From: Achromobacter sp. Root83 | GTDB taxonomy: Bacteria > Pseudomonadota > Gammaproteobacteria > Burkholderiales > Burkholderiaceae_B | Assembly: GCF_001428845.1 (NCBI RefSeq) | Contig: NZ_LMIU01000001.1 | Location: forward strand, 186,984-250,983 | DNA length: 64,000 nt | Reading direction: 5' to 3' | Part shown: positions 17,654 through 26,578 of the stretch, piece by piece | Numbering within the stretch: position 1 is the stretch's first letter | How the letters are laid out: the number at the start of each line of letters is the position of its first letter | Position numbers and translations under genes: made by a program | Notes under the pieces: generated by a model | Told to the model about the DNA's origin: nothing | What the model saw: only the letters and a program-made list of their open reading frames with translations | Database searches by the model: none

Positions 17654-18622
17654 ATGATCAAGAGACTATTGGCCGGCGCCGCGCTGGCCTGCATCGGTGT
17701 CGCGGGCCCCTCGCATGCCCAGGACACTTACCCCAGCCGTTCCGTTCGCATCGTGGTGCCGTTCTCGCCTGGCGGCGCGACGGACATCATGAGCCGCCTG
17801 TTGGCGGAAAAGCTGAGCGGCAAGCTTGGCCAGCCGGTGATCGTGGAGAACAAGCCCGGCGGCGGCACCATGATTGCATCCGATTATGTGTCGCGCGCCG
17901 AACCGGACGGCTATACCTTGCTGATGGCCGCTTCGTCCCTGGGCATCGCGCCCAGCATCTACGCCAAGGTGAACTACGACCCGATCAGGGACTTCGCGCC
18001 GGTCGCGCAGGTGGCATCGGTGGTGCATGTGCTGGAGGTGCACCCGTCGATCCCGGCCAAGAATGTCGGCGAACTCATCGCCTACCTGAAGGCGAACCCG
18101 GGCAAGGTGAGCTACGGGTCGGTCGGCACGGGCAGTTCGACCCATCTGGAGGCAGAGCTGTTCAACAGCATGGCCGGCGTGCAGATGGCGCACATCCCCT
18201 ACAAGGGCAGCGCGCCTGCACTGAACGATCTGGTGGCGGGACGCGTGCAGGTCATGTTCGACGCGTGGGCCTCGTCGGGGCCCTTCGTCAAGGACGGCAA
18301 GCTGCGCGCCCTGGCCGTCACCACGGCCCAGCCGTCGGCGTCGGTGCCGGACCTGCCCACCGTCGCGTCCTCCGGCCTGCCGGGCTATTCGGCCATGCCG
18401 TGGCTGGGCCTGGTGGCGCCGGCGCGCACGCCCCAGCCGGTGATCGACAAGCTGTACCAGAACCTGGCGCAGATCCTGCAGCAGCCGGAGGTGAAGGCGC
18501 AGTTCGTGGGGCTGGGCCTGGACATCATCGGCAGCGATCCCAAGACGTTCGGCGCGTTCCTGCATCAGGACGTGGCGACGTGGGCCAAGGTCGCGCGCGA
18601 ATCGAACATCCGGCTGGAGTGA
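17654..18622 (+). CDS. Tripartite tricarboxylate transporter (Bug family) substrate-binding receptor
   Basis: A 322-residue periplasmic receptor with a Sec signal peptide ending SHA-QD near residue 23. The Bug hallmarks are RIVVPFSPGGATDIMSR at the ligand-binding loop and YGSVGTGSSTHLEAELF in the middle. No TctA/TctB membrane partners are nearby, as is common for the large Bug families of Bordetella and relatives. A GGAGG ribosome site lies just upstream. Placed between the acyl-CoA synthetase and acyl-CoA dehydrogenases, it probably binds the acid these enzymes degrade. Confidence 0.93.
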   Translation: MIKRLLAGAALACIGVAGPSHAQDTYPSRSVRIVVPFSPGGATDIMSRLLAEKLSGKLGQPVIVENKPGGGTMIASDYVSRAEPDGYTLLMAASSLGIAPSIYAKVNYDPIRDFAPVAQVASVVHVLEVHPSIPAKNVGELIAYLKANPGKVSYGSVGTGSSTHLEAELFNSMAGVQMAHIPYKGSAPALNDLVAGRVQVMFDAWASSGPFVKDGKLRALAVTTAQPSASVPDLPTVASSGLPGYSAMPWLGLVAPARTPQPVIDKLYQNLAQILQQPEVKAQFVGLGLDIIGSDPKTFGAFLHQDVATWAKVARESNIRLE

Positions 18623-18626
18623 ACGC

Positions 18627-19814
18627 ATGACGGTGCCGGATTTCACCGAACGGGAGGACGAGTCCTTTCGCCTGGGCCTGCGTGGCTGGCTGGAATCGGC
18701 CTATGCGGCGTTCGCAAGCGCCTGGCCCGGCGGGGCCGACCCGCGCAGCCTGGACTATCGCCGCGCCTGGGAGGACACCCTCTGCGGCCACGGCTGGTCC
18801 GGGCTGGGCTGGCCGAAGGTCCATGGCGGGCGGGACTTGCCCCTGTCGCGCCAGGCGATCTTTCACGAAGAGCACGCGCGCTGCGGCGCGCCGCTGGGCG
18901 TGAACCTGATCGGCCACGGTATCCTGGCGCCCACCTTGCTGCACTTCGGCACCGAGGCGCAAAAGCGCCGGCTCCTGCCCGGCATTCTGTCCAACCGCGA
19001 CGTGTGGTGCCAGGGGTACTCCGAGCCCGGGGCGGGCTCGGATCTGGCGTCGGTGCGCACGCGGGCGGCGCCGGCGTCCGGGGGCTACTGCCTGAACGGG
19101 CACAAGATCTGGACGTCGTTCGCGGATCGCGCGCAGTGGTGTTTTGTGCTGGCGCGCACCGATCCGCAGGCGCCCAAACACAAAGGCCTGAGCTTTTTGC
19201 TGGTGGACATGCGCAGTCCGGGCGTACGGGTCGAGCCCATCCGCCAGATCACGGGAGAGGCCGAATTCTGCGAGGTTTTTTTCGAGGACGTGTTCGTTCC
19301 TGAAGAGGGCCTGCTGGGCGAGCGCAACCAGGGGTGGAAGATCGCGATGGCGGCGGCCAGCTTCGAGCGCGGCACCTACTTCATTCCGCGCCTGGTGCGC
19401 TTTGCGCAGGAGCTGCGGCAGGTGCGCGAGCTGTCGCTGCGCGCCGATGCCCATGGCCACGTTCCGGCCTCGTCGGCCGCGGTGCGCCACCGCTGGGCAA
19501 GGCTGGCGGCCGACAGCCACGTGCTGGCGCTGAAGTCGCAACGCGCCCTGTCCGGCGCGATGCGCGGCGATCCGCCGGGTCCGGAAGGGTCGTCCACCAA
19601 GATCCACTGGAGCGAAGCGCATCAGCGCCTGCTCGAACTGTCCCTGCAACTGCTGGGCGAAGACGCCTGCCTGGCCGACGGCGCCACCGACGTGCGCGCG
19701 GCGGATCTTACGCACGCCTATCTATGGTCGCGCGCCGAGACCATCCTGGCCGGCACGTCGGAGATCCAGCGCAATATCATCGCCGAGCAGATGCTTGGCC
19801 TGCCCAAGGCTTGA
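18627..19814 (+). CDS. Acyl-CoA dehydrogenase, larger subunit of a pair
   Basis: A 395-residue acyl-CoA dehydrogenase. FAD and substrate segments CQGYSEPGAGSDLASV and GHKIWTSFAD are typical. In the C-terminal region LAGTSEIQRNIIAE the residue usually serving as catalytic Glu is Ala. It begins 4 bases after the Bug receptor and ends 6 bases before another dehydrogenase gene, so the two are co-transcribed and probably form one heteromeric enzyme. Confidence 0.9.
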   Translation: MTVPDFTEREDESFRLGLRGWLESAYAAFASAWPGGADPRSLDYRRAWEDTLCGHGWSGLGWPKVHGGRDLPLSRQAIFHEEHARCGAPLGVNLIGHGILAPTLLHFGTEAQKRRLLPGILSNRDVWCQGYSEPGAGSDLASVRTRAAPASGGYCLNGHKIWTSFADRAQWCFVLARTDPQAPKHKGLSFLLVDMRSPGVRVEPIRQITGEAEFCEVFFEDVFVPEEGLLGERNQGWKIAMAAASFERGTYFIPRLVRFAQELRQVRELSLRADAHGHVPASSAAVRHRWARLAADSHVLALKSQRALSGAMRGDPPGPEGSSTKIHWSEAHQRLLELSLQLLGEDACLADGATDVRAADLTHAYLWSRAETILAGTSEIQRNIIAEQMLGLPKA

Positions 19815-19820
19815 GATCCC

Positions 19821-20867
19821 ATGACACGGCAACTGAATCTGCACCTGAGCGTAGACCAGCGCATGCTGCGCGACGCGGCCGATCGCTTTCTGGCGGATCG
19901 CCATCCGGTGGCCCAGGCGCGCGCCGCCTGCCGGCAAAACGCGGAAGCGCGCGGGGTGCTGTGGCGCGCGCTGGCGGAGCAGGGCTGGCCCGCCTTGATG
20001 GCGCCCGAGCCGCACGGCGGGCTGGGACTGGGCCTGCGCGAAGCCTGGATCGTGGCCGCAGCGGCTGGGCGGCATCTGCTTAGCCTGCCGCTGGTGGCCA
20101 ACATGGCGGTGCTGCCTACGCTATGCGGGGCGGCGGGTCCGTCCGCAGAATGGGCCAGCGCCATGATCGCGGGCGAGACCTGGTACGCCGATGCGGCCTT
20201 GCGTCCTGACGGCTCGGCGTTCATCGAAGGCGCAGGGGAGGGAGTGCGCGCCCTGGCCGTGCGCAGGGTCGGCCCGGACGCCTTGCGGCTGGAGCTGTTT
20301 GCGCCGGTGCCTGGCCTGGCGGGGCTGGACCCGGCCATGCCCGTGGCGCTTGCATCGACCCCGCGGGTGGTGGCCCGCGACGACCTGGAGGTCGCGCCCG
20401 GAACGTGGGGCCGGCTGCGCACGCGCCTGCGCCTGCTTCGGTGCGCCGAAATGCTGGGCGCGGCGTCGGCCGCGCTGGACATGGCGGCGGCCTATGCACG
20501 CGAGCGCCGCCAGTTCGACCGGCCCATCGGCGCCAACCAGGCGATCAAGCATCGTCTGGCCGAGGACTGGATGGCCCTGGACGATGCGCGGCTGGCCGGG
20601 TGGGCGGCCGCGGCCGCGCTGGACGCGGGCGCGGTGTCGGCGCAACGGGACAGCCTGTTCGCGCCGCTGCTGGCGGTGGAGAGCGCCCGCCGCGCCGCGC
20701 AGAACGCCGTGCAGACGCACGGCGCGCTGGGCGTGACCTGGGAGTGCGACGCGCACCTGTATCTGAAGCGGGTATTGCGTCTGGCGGCGAGCCTCGAGGC
20801 CGAGCTGTCCAGCACGGCGCTGCTCGAGCAGATCTGGGAGGGCGCGGCCGAACCGGCGCTGGCGTAG
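19821..20867 (+). CDS. Acyl-CoA dehydrogenase, divergent smaller subunit of a pair
   Basis: A 348-residue protein of the acyl-CoA dehydrogenase superfamily. The N-terminal helical domain and the C-terminal bundle (YARERRQFDRPIGANQAIKH near residue 225, GALGVTWECD near 300) are clear, while the middle beta-domain is shortened and the end lacks an E-G-T motif. It is the partner of the gene at 18627-19814, in the same large/small arrangement as 10238-11389 and 9210-10229. Confidence 0.87.
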   Translation: MTRQLNLHLSVDQRMLRDAADRFLADRHPVAQARAACRQNAEARGVLWRALAEQGWPALMAPEPHGGLGLGLREAWIVAAAAGRHLLSLPLVANMAVLPTLCGAAGPSAEWASAMIAGETWYADAALRPDGSAFIEGAGEGVRALAVRRVGPDALRLELFAPVPGLAGLDPAMPVALASTPRVVARDDLEVAPGTWGRLRTRLRLLRCAEMLGAASAALDMAAAYARERRQFDRPIGANQAIKHRLAEDWMALDDARLAGWAAAAALDAGAVSAQRDSLFAPLLAVESARRAAQNAVQTHGALGVTWECDAHLYLKRVLRLAASLEAELSSTALLEQIWEGAAEPALA

Positions 20868-20918
20868 CCGGCAGCCGCGGGCGAGCCCCCCGGGCCGGGT
20901 GGGACCTACAATCCCGCC

Positions 20919-21689
20919 ATGCATAAATCCAACTTCCCCTCCGAACTCGACCAGCCCACGCTTTCCGAAGCGGACGGCGTCCGCTATCTGCACTTCAATA
21001 CCCAGTGGGTGCAGGGCGCGATGAACATCAAGAGCCCGTCCGACCTGGTGCTGGAATACACCGCCCAGATGATGGCCTGGCTGCTGTTCCTGGAGCCGCC
21101 CAAGGAAGAGGCCATCGGCATGCTCGGGCTGGGCGCGGGGTCGCTCGCGCGGTTCTGCGTCAAGCACACGCGCAGTCCGCTGCTGGCCGTGGAGTGGAAT
21201 CCGCGCGTGACGGCCGCCTGCCACATGTTCTTCCGCCTGCCCGGGTCCAACCGGCTGCAGGTCGAACACGCGGATGCCGGCGTGTGGGCGGCCGACCCGC
21301 TCAATGCCGGGCGTTGCCCGGTGCTGATGGTGGACTTGTATGACGCGGCCGCCGAGGGGCCGGTGCGCGACAGCGTGAAGTTCTACCGCGATTGCCGCCG
21401 GGTGCTGGGCGACGTGGGCATCCTGGCCGTGAACCTGTTCGGACGCCACGAGAGCTTCGCCAAGAACATCGACAACCTGTCCAAGGCGTTCGAGGACCGT
21501 GTGGTGCTGCTGCCCGAGGTCGAGGCGGGCAACCAGATCGTGCTGGCGTTTTCCGGCCCGCGCCTGGCCATCACCCCCGCGGAACTGCTGGAGCGGGCGG
21601 AGGTGGTGGAAGGCAAATACGGCCTGCCGGCGCGCCGCTGGGCCCGTTCGCTGACCCGTCACGCGGTGGACGGCGTCCTGCACTTCTGA
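20919..21689 (+). CDS. Spermidine synthase-like protein (Rossmann methyltransferase fold)
   Basis: A 256-residue cytoplasmic protein related to spermidine synthases. The nucleotide-binding loop is MLGLGAGSLARF instead of the usual G-G-G-D-G, and the acidic catalytic motif D-S-S-D-P is replaced by VDLYDAAAEG. These changes make true aminopropyl transfer doubtful. It stands alone behind the dehydrogenase pair with its own 51-base spacer, so it may be a separate housekeeping gene. Confidence 0.75.
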   Translation: MHKSNFPSELDQPTLSEADGVRYLHFNTQWVQGAMNIKSPSDLVLEYTAQMMAWLLFLEPPKEEAIGMLGLGAGSLARFCVKHTRSPLLAVEWNPRVTAACHMFFRLPGSNRLQVEHADAGVWAADPLNAGRCPVLMVDLYDAAAEGPVRDSVKFYRDCRRVLGDVGILAVNLFGRHESFAKNIDNLSKAFEDRVVLLPEVEAGNQIVLAFSGPRLAITPAELLERAEVVEGKYGLPARRWARSLTRHAVDGVLHF

Positions 21690-22012
21690 GTGCGGGGTTC
21701 AGGCGCGCAGTGTTCTGAGCGGCCGCCTGGCGAGCTTTGTTTTGAAGTCCTGCCGGCTGTCGCAAATGAGGTGGATATGGACGGTATCCGCCACCACCTC
21801 TTGGATGACCCGATTCCTGGCCGCGACACTTCCAGGAAGTGGGTGGCGGGAAGTTCGGGGGAGCATGTCCCGCCAGCGGGAATTGCGGGACGCCCGTTGC
21901 GGGGACGCCTTAGGGTTCGTACCGAGCCGGGCGGGCTTTACCTTTGCGGACCTCGGCCCTATCATCGGTTTATTCATAATTATGAATTACGGCGTAGTCC
22001 AGCCGTCAGCCC
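21690..22012. promoter_or_regulatory. Intergenic region upstream of the malonate operon
   Basis: A 323-base stretch with no convincing gene. Short open frames exist on both strands, but they lack ribosome sites and recognisable domains. The last 45 bases are AT-rich and contain the 16-base palindrome at 21972-21987, so the matR promoter probably lies there. The rest shows nothing I can assign. Confidence 0.5.
21972..21987. promoter_or_regulatory. Perfect 16-bp palindrome upstream of the GntR gene (candidate MatR operator)
   Basis: ATTCATAATTATGAAT is its own reverse complement and starts 41 bases before the regulator's ATG at 22013. It is very AT-rich against a roughly two-thirds GC background. 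GntR/FCD regulators bind short palindromes and often repress their own operon, so this is the natural operator for the adjacent regulator. Confidence 0.65.
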
Positions 22013-22765
22013 ATGACCCACCCCATCGTCCGGCAAGCCCTGTACCTGGAAGTCGCGGACCGCCTGCGCGGCATGATCCACGCGCGTTCGCTGCGCAACG
22101 GCGAATGGATCGACGAACTGCGGCTGGCGGGCGAAATGGGCATTTCCCGCACCCCCTTGCGCGAGGCGCTCAAGGTGCTTGCCACGGAAGGGCTGGTGCG
22201 GCTGGAACCCCGGCGGGGCTGCTTCGTCAACGAACTGTCGCTGCAGGACCTGGAAGACATCTTCCCGCTGATGGCCATGCTTGAAGGGCGCTGCGCCTAT
22301 GAGGCCGCGCGCAAGGCCAGCGACGGGCAACTGGCCGCGCTGGAGCCGCTGCACACCGCGCTGGCGGACCATGCCCGGGCAGGCCGTATCGACGCGTACT
22401 ACAAGACCAACTACCTCATCCACGAAGCCGTCCAGGCCCTGGCCGGCAACCAATGGCTGTCCGATATGGTGGGCAACCTGCGCAAGGTGCTCAGCCTGTC
22501 CCGCCATCGCAGCCTGTCGCGGCCCGGCCGCATCGACGAATCCTGCGCCGAGCACCTGGCCATTTTCCAGGCCTTGAAGGCGCACGACTCCGACGCCGCG
22601 CAGGCGCTCGCGCATACGCACCTGATGCGCCAGCTTGAAGCGCTGCGCGTACTAAGCCATGAAGACGCCGCCGATGCGGCGCCTTCCGATCCCATCGTCA
22701 TCGAGGAGCCCGCCCATGTCCGCACCCGCCAATCTCGCGCCCGCGCGCGGCGCACGCACGCCTGA
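22013..22765 (+). CDS. matR: GntR family (FadR/FCD subfamily) regulator of malonate genes
   Basis: A 250-residue regulator with an N-terminal winged helix (about 10-75, ending LVRLEPRRGCFVNEL) and an all-helical FCD ligand-binding domain (about 85-215). The C-terminal 30 residues are Arg/Ala-rich and overlap the next gene. It heads an operon with malonyl-CoA decarboxylase and malonyl-CoA synthetase, the order of rhizobial matRAB, where MatR senses malonate. The name is based on this context. Confidence 0.85.
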   Translation: MTHPIVRQALYLEVADRLRGMIHARSLRNGEWIDELRLAGEMGISRTPLREALKVLATEGLVRLEPRRGCFVNELSLQDLEDIFPLMAMLEGRCAYEAARKASDGQLAALEPLHTALADHARAGRIDAYYKTNYLIHEAVQALAGNQWLSDMVGNLRKVLSLSRHRSLSRPGRIDESCAEHLAIFQALKAHDSDAAQALAHTHLMRQLEALRVLSHEDAADAAPSDPIVIEEPAHVRTRQSRARARRTHA

Positions 22766-24032
22766 GCCCGAAGCCGACCTCGTCGACGCCGCCGCCGCGG
22801 CCGAGAGCGCCAGCCTGATCACACGGCTGGGCAGGCTGTGGGAGCGCGGGCGCCTGCCCAGCGAATCCGAGGTCCGGCGCCTGTTCGAGGCGCGCCTCAC
22901 CGACGTGGCCGCCAACAAGCTGGCGCGCCGCTGGTGCGAGCAATACGCCACGGCCGACGGCAAGGACCGCCGGCTGATGCTGGCCGCCCTGGCGCAGGTG
23001 CGCGCCACCTATGCGGGCGATGGCGGCGAAGGCGTGCGGCTGTTCAAGCGCTTCAACGCCCAGCCCCAAGGACTGCGCTTCCTGGTGGAGCTGCGCGCCG
23101 ACATGTTGCGCTGGCGCAAGCAGGTGGCGGGAATCCAGGCGCTGGACAAGGAACTGGAAGGCCTGCTGTCGGCATGGTTCGACGTGGGCCTGCTGGAACT
23201 GCGCCCGCTGACCTGGGATTCGCCGGCGTCGCTGCTGGAAAAGCTGATCCTCTACGAGGCCGTCCACGAGATCAAGTCCTGGGACGATCTGCGCCACCGC
23301 GTGGCGCCCGACCGCCGCTGCTATGCCTACTTCCATCCGCAGATGCCCGGCGTTCCGCTGATCTTCGTGGAAGTGGCATTCGCCAGCCAGATGGCCGACA
23401 ACGTGCAGGTGCTGCTGGACAGCACGCTGCCGCCGCAGGATCTGGACAAGGCGCGCTGGGCCATCTTCTATTCCATCTCGAACACCCAGCCGGGCCTCAA
23501 GGGCATCAGTTTCGGCAACTTCCTGCTCAAGCGCGTGGTCGAGCAGTTGCTCGACGAACTGCCCAAACTGAAGTCCTTCGCCACCTTGTCGCCGATTCCG
23601 GGTTTCGCGGACTGGCTGGGCAAGCTGGACGCGGCGGCGGTCGAAAGCATCGTGCGCGAAGACAAGGCGCGCGCCAAGGACCGCCAGCGCGAAGGCGTGC
23701 CGGACGGCCAGCGCTGGGTCGCGCGGCTGGCCAAGGATGCCCAGGGCAAGACGTCGGACGTGGTCAAGCGGGCCGGTTTCCGGCTGGCGGCCAACTACCT
23801 GCAATCCATGAAGAACGGGCTGCCGGTGGACGCCGTGGCGCGGTTCCACCTGGGCAACGGCGCGCGCATCGAACGCCTGAACTGGGCGGCCGACACCTCG
23901 CCCAAGGGTCTCAAGCAGTCTTGCGCCATGATGGTCAATTATCTGTACGACCTGGACGAACTGGACACCAACCTCATGCGGCTGGGCGAAGGCAAGCCCC
24001 AGGTCAGCCGAAGCGTGGGACGCGTGGCCTGA
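22716..24032 (+). CDS. matA: Malonyl-CoA decarboxylase
   Basis: A 438-residue enzyme that converts malonyl-CoA to acetyl-CoA and CO2. It has an N-terminal helical domain and a C-terminal catalytic domain with YFHPQMPGVPLIFVEVAF and FATLSPIPGF. The start MSAPANLAPARGA at 22716 follows a GAGGAG ribosome site that lies inside the regulator gene. The reading frames overlap by 50 bases, so translation of the two is linked. Malonyl-CoA is supplied by MatB, encoded downstream. Confidence 0.93.
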   Translation: MSAPANLAPARGARTPEPEADLVDAAAAAESASLITRLGRLWERGRLPSESEVRRLFEARLTDVAANKLARRWCEQYATADGKDRRLMLAALAQVRATYAGDGGEGVRLFKRFNAQPQGLRFLVELRADMLRWRKQVAGIQALDKELEGLLSAWFDVGLLELRPLTWDSPASLLEKLILYEAVHEIKSWDDLRHRVAPDRRCYAYFHPQMPGVPLIFVEVAFASQMADNVQVLLDSTLPPQDLDKARWAIFYSISNTQPGLKGISFGNFLLKRVVEQLLDELPKLKSFATLSPIPGFADWLGKLDAAAVESIVREDKARAKDRQREGVPDGQRWVARLAKDAQGKTSDVVKRAGFRLAANYLQSMKNGLPVDAVARFHLGNGARIERLNWAADTSPKGLKQSCAMMVNYLYDLDELDTNLMRLGEGKPQVSRSVGRVA

Positions 24033-24080
24033 CCGCCGGAAACACGGCTGCGGAACATATATAAAACAAGGGCAGGGGAC

Positions 24081-24872
24081 ATGACGGAGAACGTGGCTGG
24101 CCGCGTGCTGCTGGAGCGCGAAGGGCATCTGGCCCTGGTGACGCTATCGCACCCGGGGCGCCTGAATGCGATCACGGTGGGCATGTGGCGCGAATTGCAT
24201 GACGTGTTCACGCGCATCGCGCAGGACGACGCCGTGCGCTGCGTCATCGTGCGCGGCGAGGGCGGCAATTTCGCGGCGGGCGCGGACATCCGCGAATTTC
24301 CCGCCGAGCGCGCCGATATGGCCGGGGTGCAGCACTATCACCGCCAGGTGCTGGCGCCCGCCTTGCAGGCCGTGGCCCAATGTCCGCAGCCCGTGGTGGC
24401 GCAGATCGAAGGCGTGTGCGTGGGCGGCGGGCTGGAAATCGCCAGCCAGTGCGACCTGCGCATCGCCGGCGCATCGGCGCGCTTCGGCGTGCCCATCAAT
24501 CGCCTGGGTTTTCCGATGGCGCCGGATGAAATGCGCGGCCTGCTGGCGCTGGCCGGCCGCGCCGCGACGCTGGCCATCCTGCTGGAAGGCCGTGTGTTCG
24601 GCGCCGACGAGGCGCGCGAACTGGGCCTGCTGACCCGCATCGTCGCCGATGAACAGGTGGCCGACGCCGCCCGCCGCAGCGCCAGCCGCATCGCCCAGGG
24701 CGCGCCGCTGGCCGCCCGCATCAACAAGCGCTTGTCCGCAAGGCTCGCCACCGGCGCCGCCTTGACCGAAGACGAGTATCGGGATTATTTCTCCTATGCC
24801 GACAGCCGAGACCACAAGGAAGGCGTGCGCGCTTTCCTGGCCGGCGCAGACCCTTCCTTTTCCGGAGACTAG
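24081..24872 (+). CDS. Enoyl-CoA hydratase/isomerase family protein in the malonate operon
   Basis: A 263-residue crotonase with FAAGADIREF and GVCVGGGLEIASQCD. The first catalytic Glu is present (GGGLEIA), but the second Glu position is Ile (GVPINRLG). It lies 48 bases after matA and 4 bases before matB, so it belongs to the operon, although classical mat operons have no crotonase. A role as a thioesterase-like or decarboxylase-like helper is possible; the substrate is unknown. Confidence 0.85.
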   Translation: MTENVAGRVLLEREGHLALVTLSHPGRLNAITVGMWRELHDVFTRIAQDDAVRCVIVRGEGGNFAAGADIREFPAERADMAGVQHYHRQVLAPALQAVAQCPQPVVAQIEGVCVGGGLEIASQCDLRIAGASARFGVPINRLGFPMAPDEMRGLLALAGRAATLAILLEGRVFGADEARELGLLTRIVADEQVADAARRSASRIAQGAPLAARINKRLSARLATGAALTEDEYRDYFSYADSRDHKEGVRAFLAGADPSFSGD

Positions 24873-24876
24873 ACAG

Positions 24877-26418
24877 GTGAGCAACGCCAACCTATATGCT
24901 GTCCTGCAAGGCGGCTTTCCCAAAGACCGCAGCAAAGTCGCGCTGGAAACGCCCGACCTCCAATACACCTGGGACGACATCGACCGCGCCACCGCGTGCC
25001 TGGCGAATCTGCTGGACTCGCTGAATCTGCCCGACGGCGCGCGCGTGGCGGTGCAGGTCGAGAAATCCCCGGAAGCCTTGCTGCTGTACCTCGCGACCCT
25101 GCGCGCCGGCCTGGTGTATTTGCCGCTGAACACCGCCTACCGCGAATCGGAAATCGAATATTTCCTGGGCAATGCCGAGCCGTCCGTGGTGGTCTGCTCC
25201 AGCAAGAACCTGGACTGGGTGAAGCGCGCCGCCGACAAGGCCGGCTGCGCGCACGTCTACACGCTGGACGAGGACCGTACCGGCAGCCTGCTGGACGCCG
25301 CAGGGGGGCTTGCGCAGACCTTCAAGACCGTCGAGCGCAAGCCCGACGATCTGGCTGCGATCCTGTACACCTCGGGCACCACCGGCCGCAGCAAGGGCGC
25401 GATGCTCTCGCATGGCAACCTGGCGGCCAATGCGCGCGTGCTGCACAAGTATTGGGGCTGGCGCGAGGACGACGTGCTGCTGCACATGCTGCCGATCTTC
25501 CACGTGCACGGGCTGTTCGTGGCGTCCCATGGGGCGTTGCTGGCCGGCGCCCGGATGATCTGGCTGCCCAAGCTGGATGCGGACCAGGCCCTGCGCTATC
25601 TGCCGCAAAGCACGGTGATGATGGGCGTGCCCACGTATTACGTGCGCCTGCTGGCGGACCCGCGATTCACCCGCGAGGTCTGCGCGAAGATGCGGCTTTT
25701 CATCTCGGGCTCCGCGCCCTTGCTGGCCGAGACCTTCGCCGACTTCAAGGAACGCAGCGGCCACCCCATTCTTGAACGCTACGGCATGAGCGAGACCGTC
25801 ATGCTGACGTCCAACCCCTATGATTCCAAGCTGGGCGAACGTCTGGCCGGGACCGTGGGCCGCGCCTTGCCCGAGGTGCAGGTGCGCGTGGTCGACGATG
25901 CCGGCGCCGCGCTGGCGCCGGGCGAGATCGGCAACGTGCAGGTGCGCGGCCCGAATGTGTTCTCGGGCTACTGGCGGATGCCGGAAAAGACCCGCGAAGA
26001 GTTCACGGAAGACGGCTGGTTCAAGACCGGCGACGTGGGCCGCTGGGGCGGCGCGTCCGCCGGGCGCGACGTGCCCGCCGACTACCTGTCCATCGTGGGC
26101 CGCAGCAAGGACCTGATCATTTCCGGCGGCTTCAACGTGTACCCCAAGGAAATCGAAACGCTGATCGACGACATGCCCGGCGTTGCGGAATCGGCGGTCA
26201 TCGGCGTGCCGCACGCGGACTTCGGCGAAGCCGTGGTGGCGGTGGTGGTGCCCAAGGACGGCGCGGCGCTGGACGCGTCGGCGATGCAGGCCGAGCTCAA
26301 GTCGCGTATCGCCAACTTCAAGGTGCCCAAGCGCGTGCATATCGTCGACGCGCTCCCGCGCAACACCATGGGCAAGGTCCAGAAGAACGTGCTGCGCGAA
26401 ACGTACAAGGCGCTCTAA
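24877..26418 (+). CDS. matB: Malonyl-CoA synthetase
   Basis: A 513-residue ANL-family ligase making malonyl-CoA from malonate, CoA and ATP. The start is a GTG at 24877 (read VSNANLYAVLQ) with a GGAG site 9 bases upstream; longer readings run through the crotonase gene. Adenylation motifs are YTSGTTGRSKGAM (about 164-176), RYGMSET, KTGDVG and the C-terminal lysine in NTMGKVQKN. Length and context with malonyl-CoA decarboxylase favour MatB over other acyl-CoA synthetases. Confidence 0.9.
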   Translation: MSNANLYAVLQGGFPKDRSKVALETPDLQYTWDDIDRATACLANLLDSLNLPDGARVAVQVEKSPEALLLYLATLRAGLVYLPLNTAYRESEIEYFLGNAEPSVVVCSSKNLDWVKRAADKAGCAHVYTLDEDRTGSLLDAAGGLAQTFKTVERKPDDLAAILYTSGTTGRSKGAMLSHGNLAANARVLHKYWGWREDDVLLHMLPIFHVHGLFVASHGALLAGARMIWLPKLDADQALRYLPQSTVMMGVPTYYVRLLADPRFTREVCAKMRLFISGSAPLLAETFADFKERSGHPILERYGMSETVMLTSNPYDSKLGERLAGTVGRALPEVQVRVVDDAGAALAPGEIGNVQVRGPNVFSGYWRMPEKTREEFTEDGWFKTGDVGRWGGASAGRDVPADYLSIVGRSKDLIISGGFNVYPKEIETLIDDMPGVAESAVIGVPHADFGEAVVAVVVPKDGAALDASAMQAELKSRIANFKVPKRVHIVDALPRNTMGKVQKNVLRETYKAL

Positions 26419-26578
26419 CCCGGCGGAACCGCCGGTCCCTGGCGGCCGGCATCTTTTTCAAGGAGATCATCCCCATCCAGTACCGCGCAAGACCCAGCAG
26501 CCGCATTCAATAAGAATTCAAGAGACGAGACGCCAAAAAACAGGCGCCGTCCCCCCCGATGCAGCAAGAGGAGACAAC

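Noticed and set aside
15229..17727. An 832-residue open frame on the minus strand
   Set aside because: It is antisense to the acyl-CoA synthetase gene, is rich in His, Gln, Arg and Gly as expected from reversed GC-rich codons, and shows no domain.
21699..21977. A 92-residue minus-strand frame ahead of the malonate operon, possibly a transposase remnant
   Set aside because: No ribosome site, no family motif and no inverted repeats were found, so neither a gene nor a mobile element can be supported.
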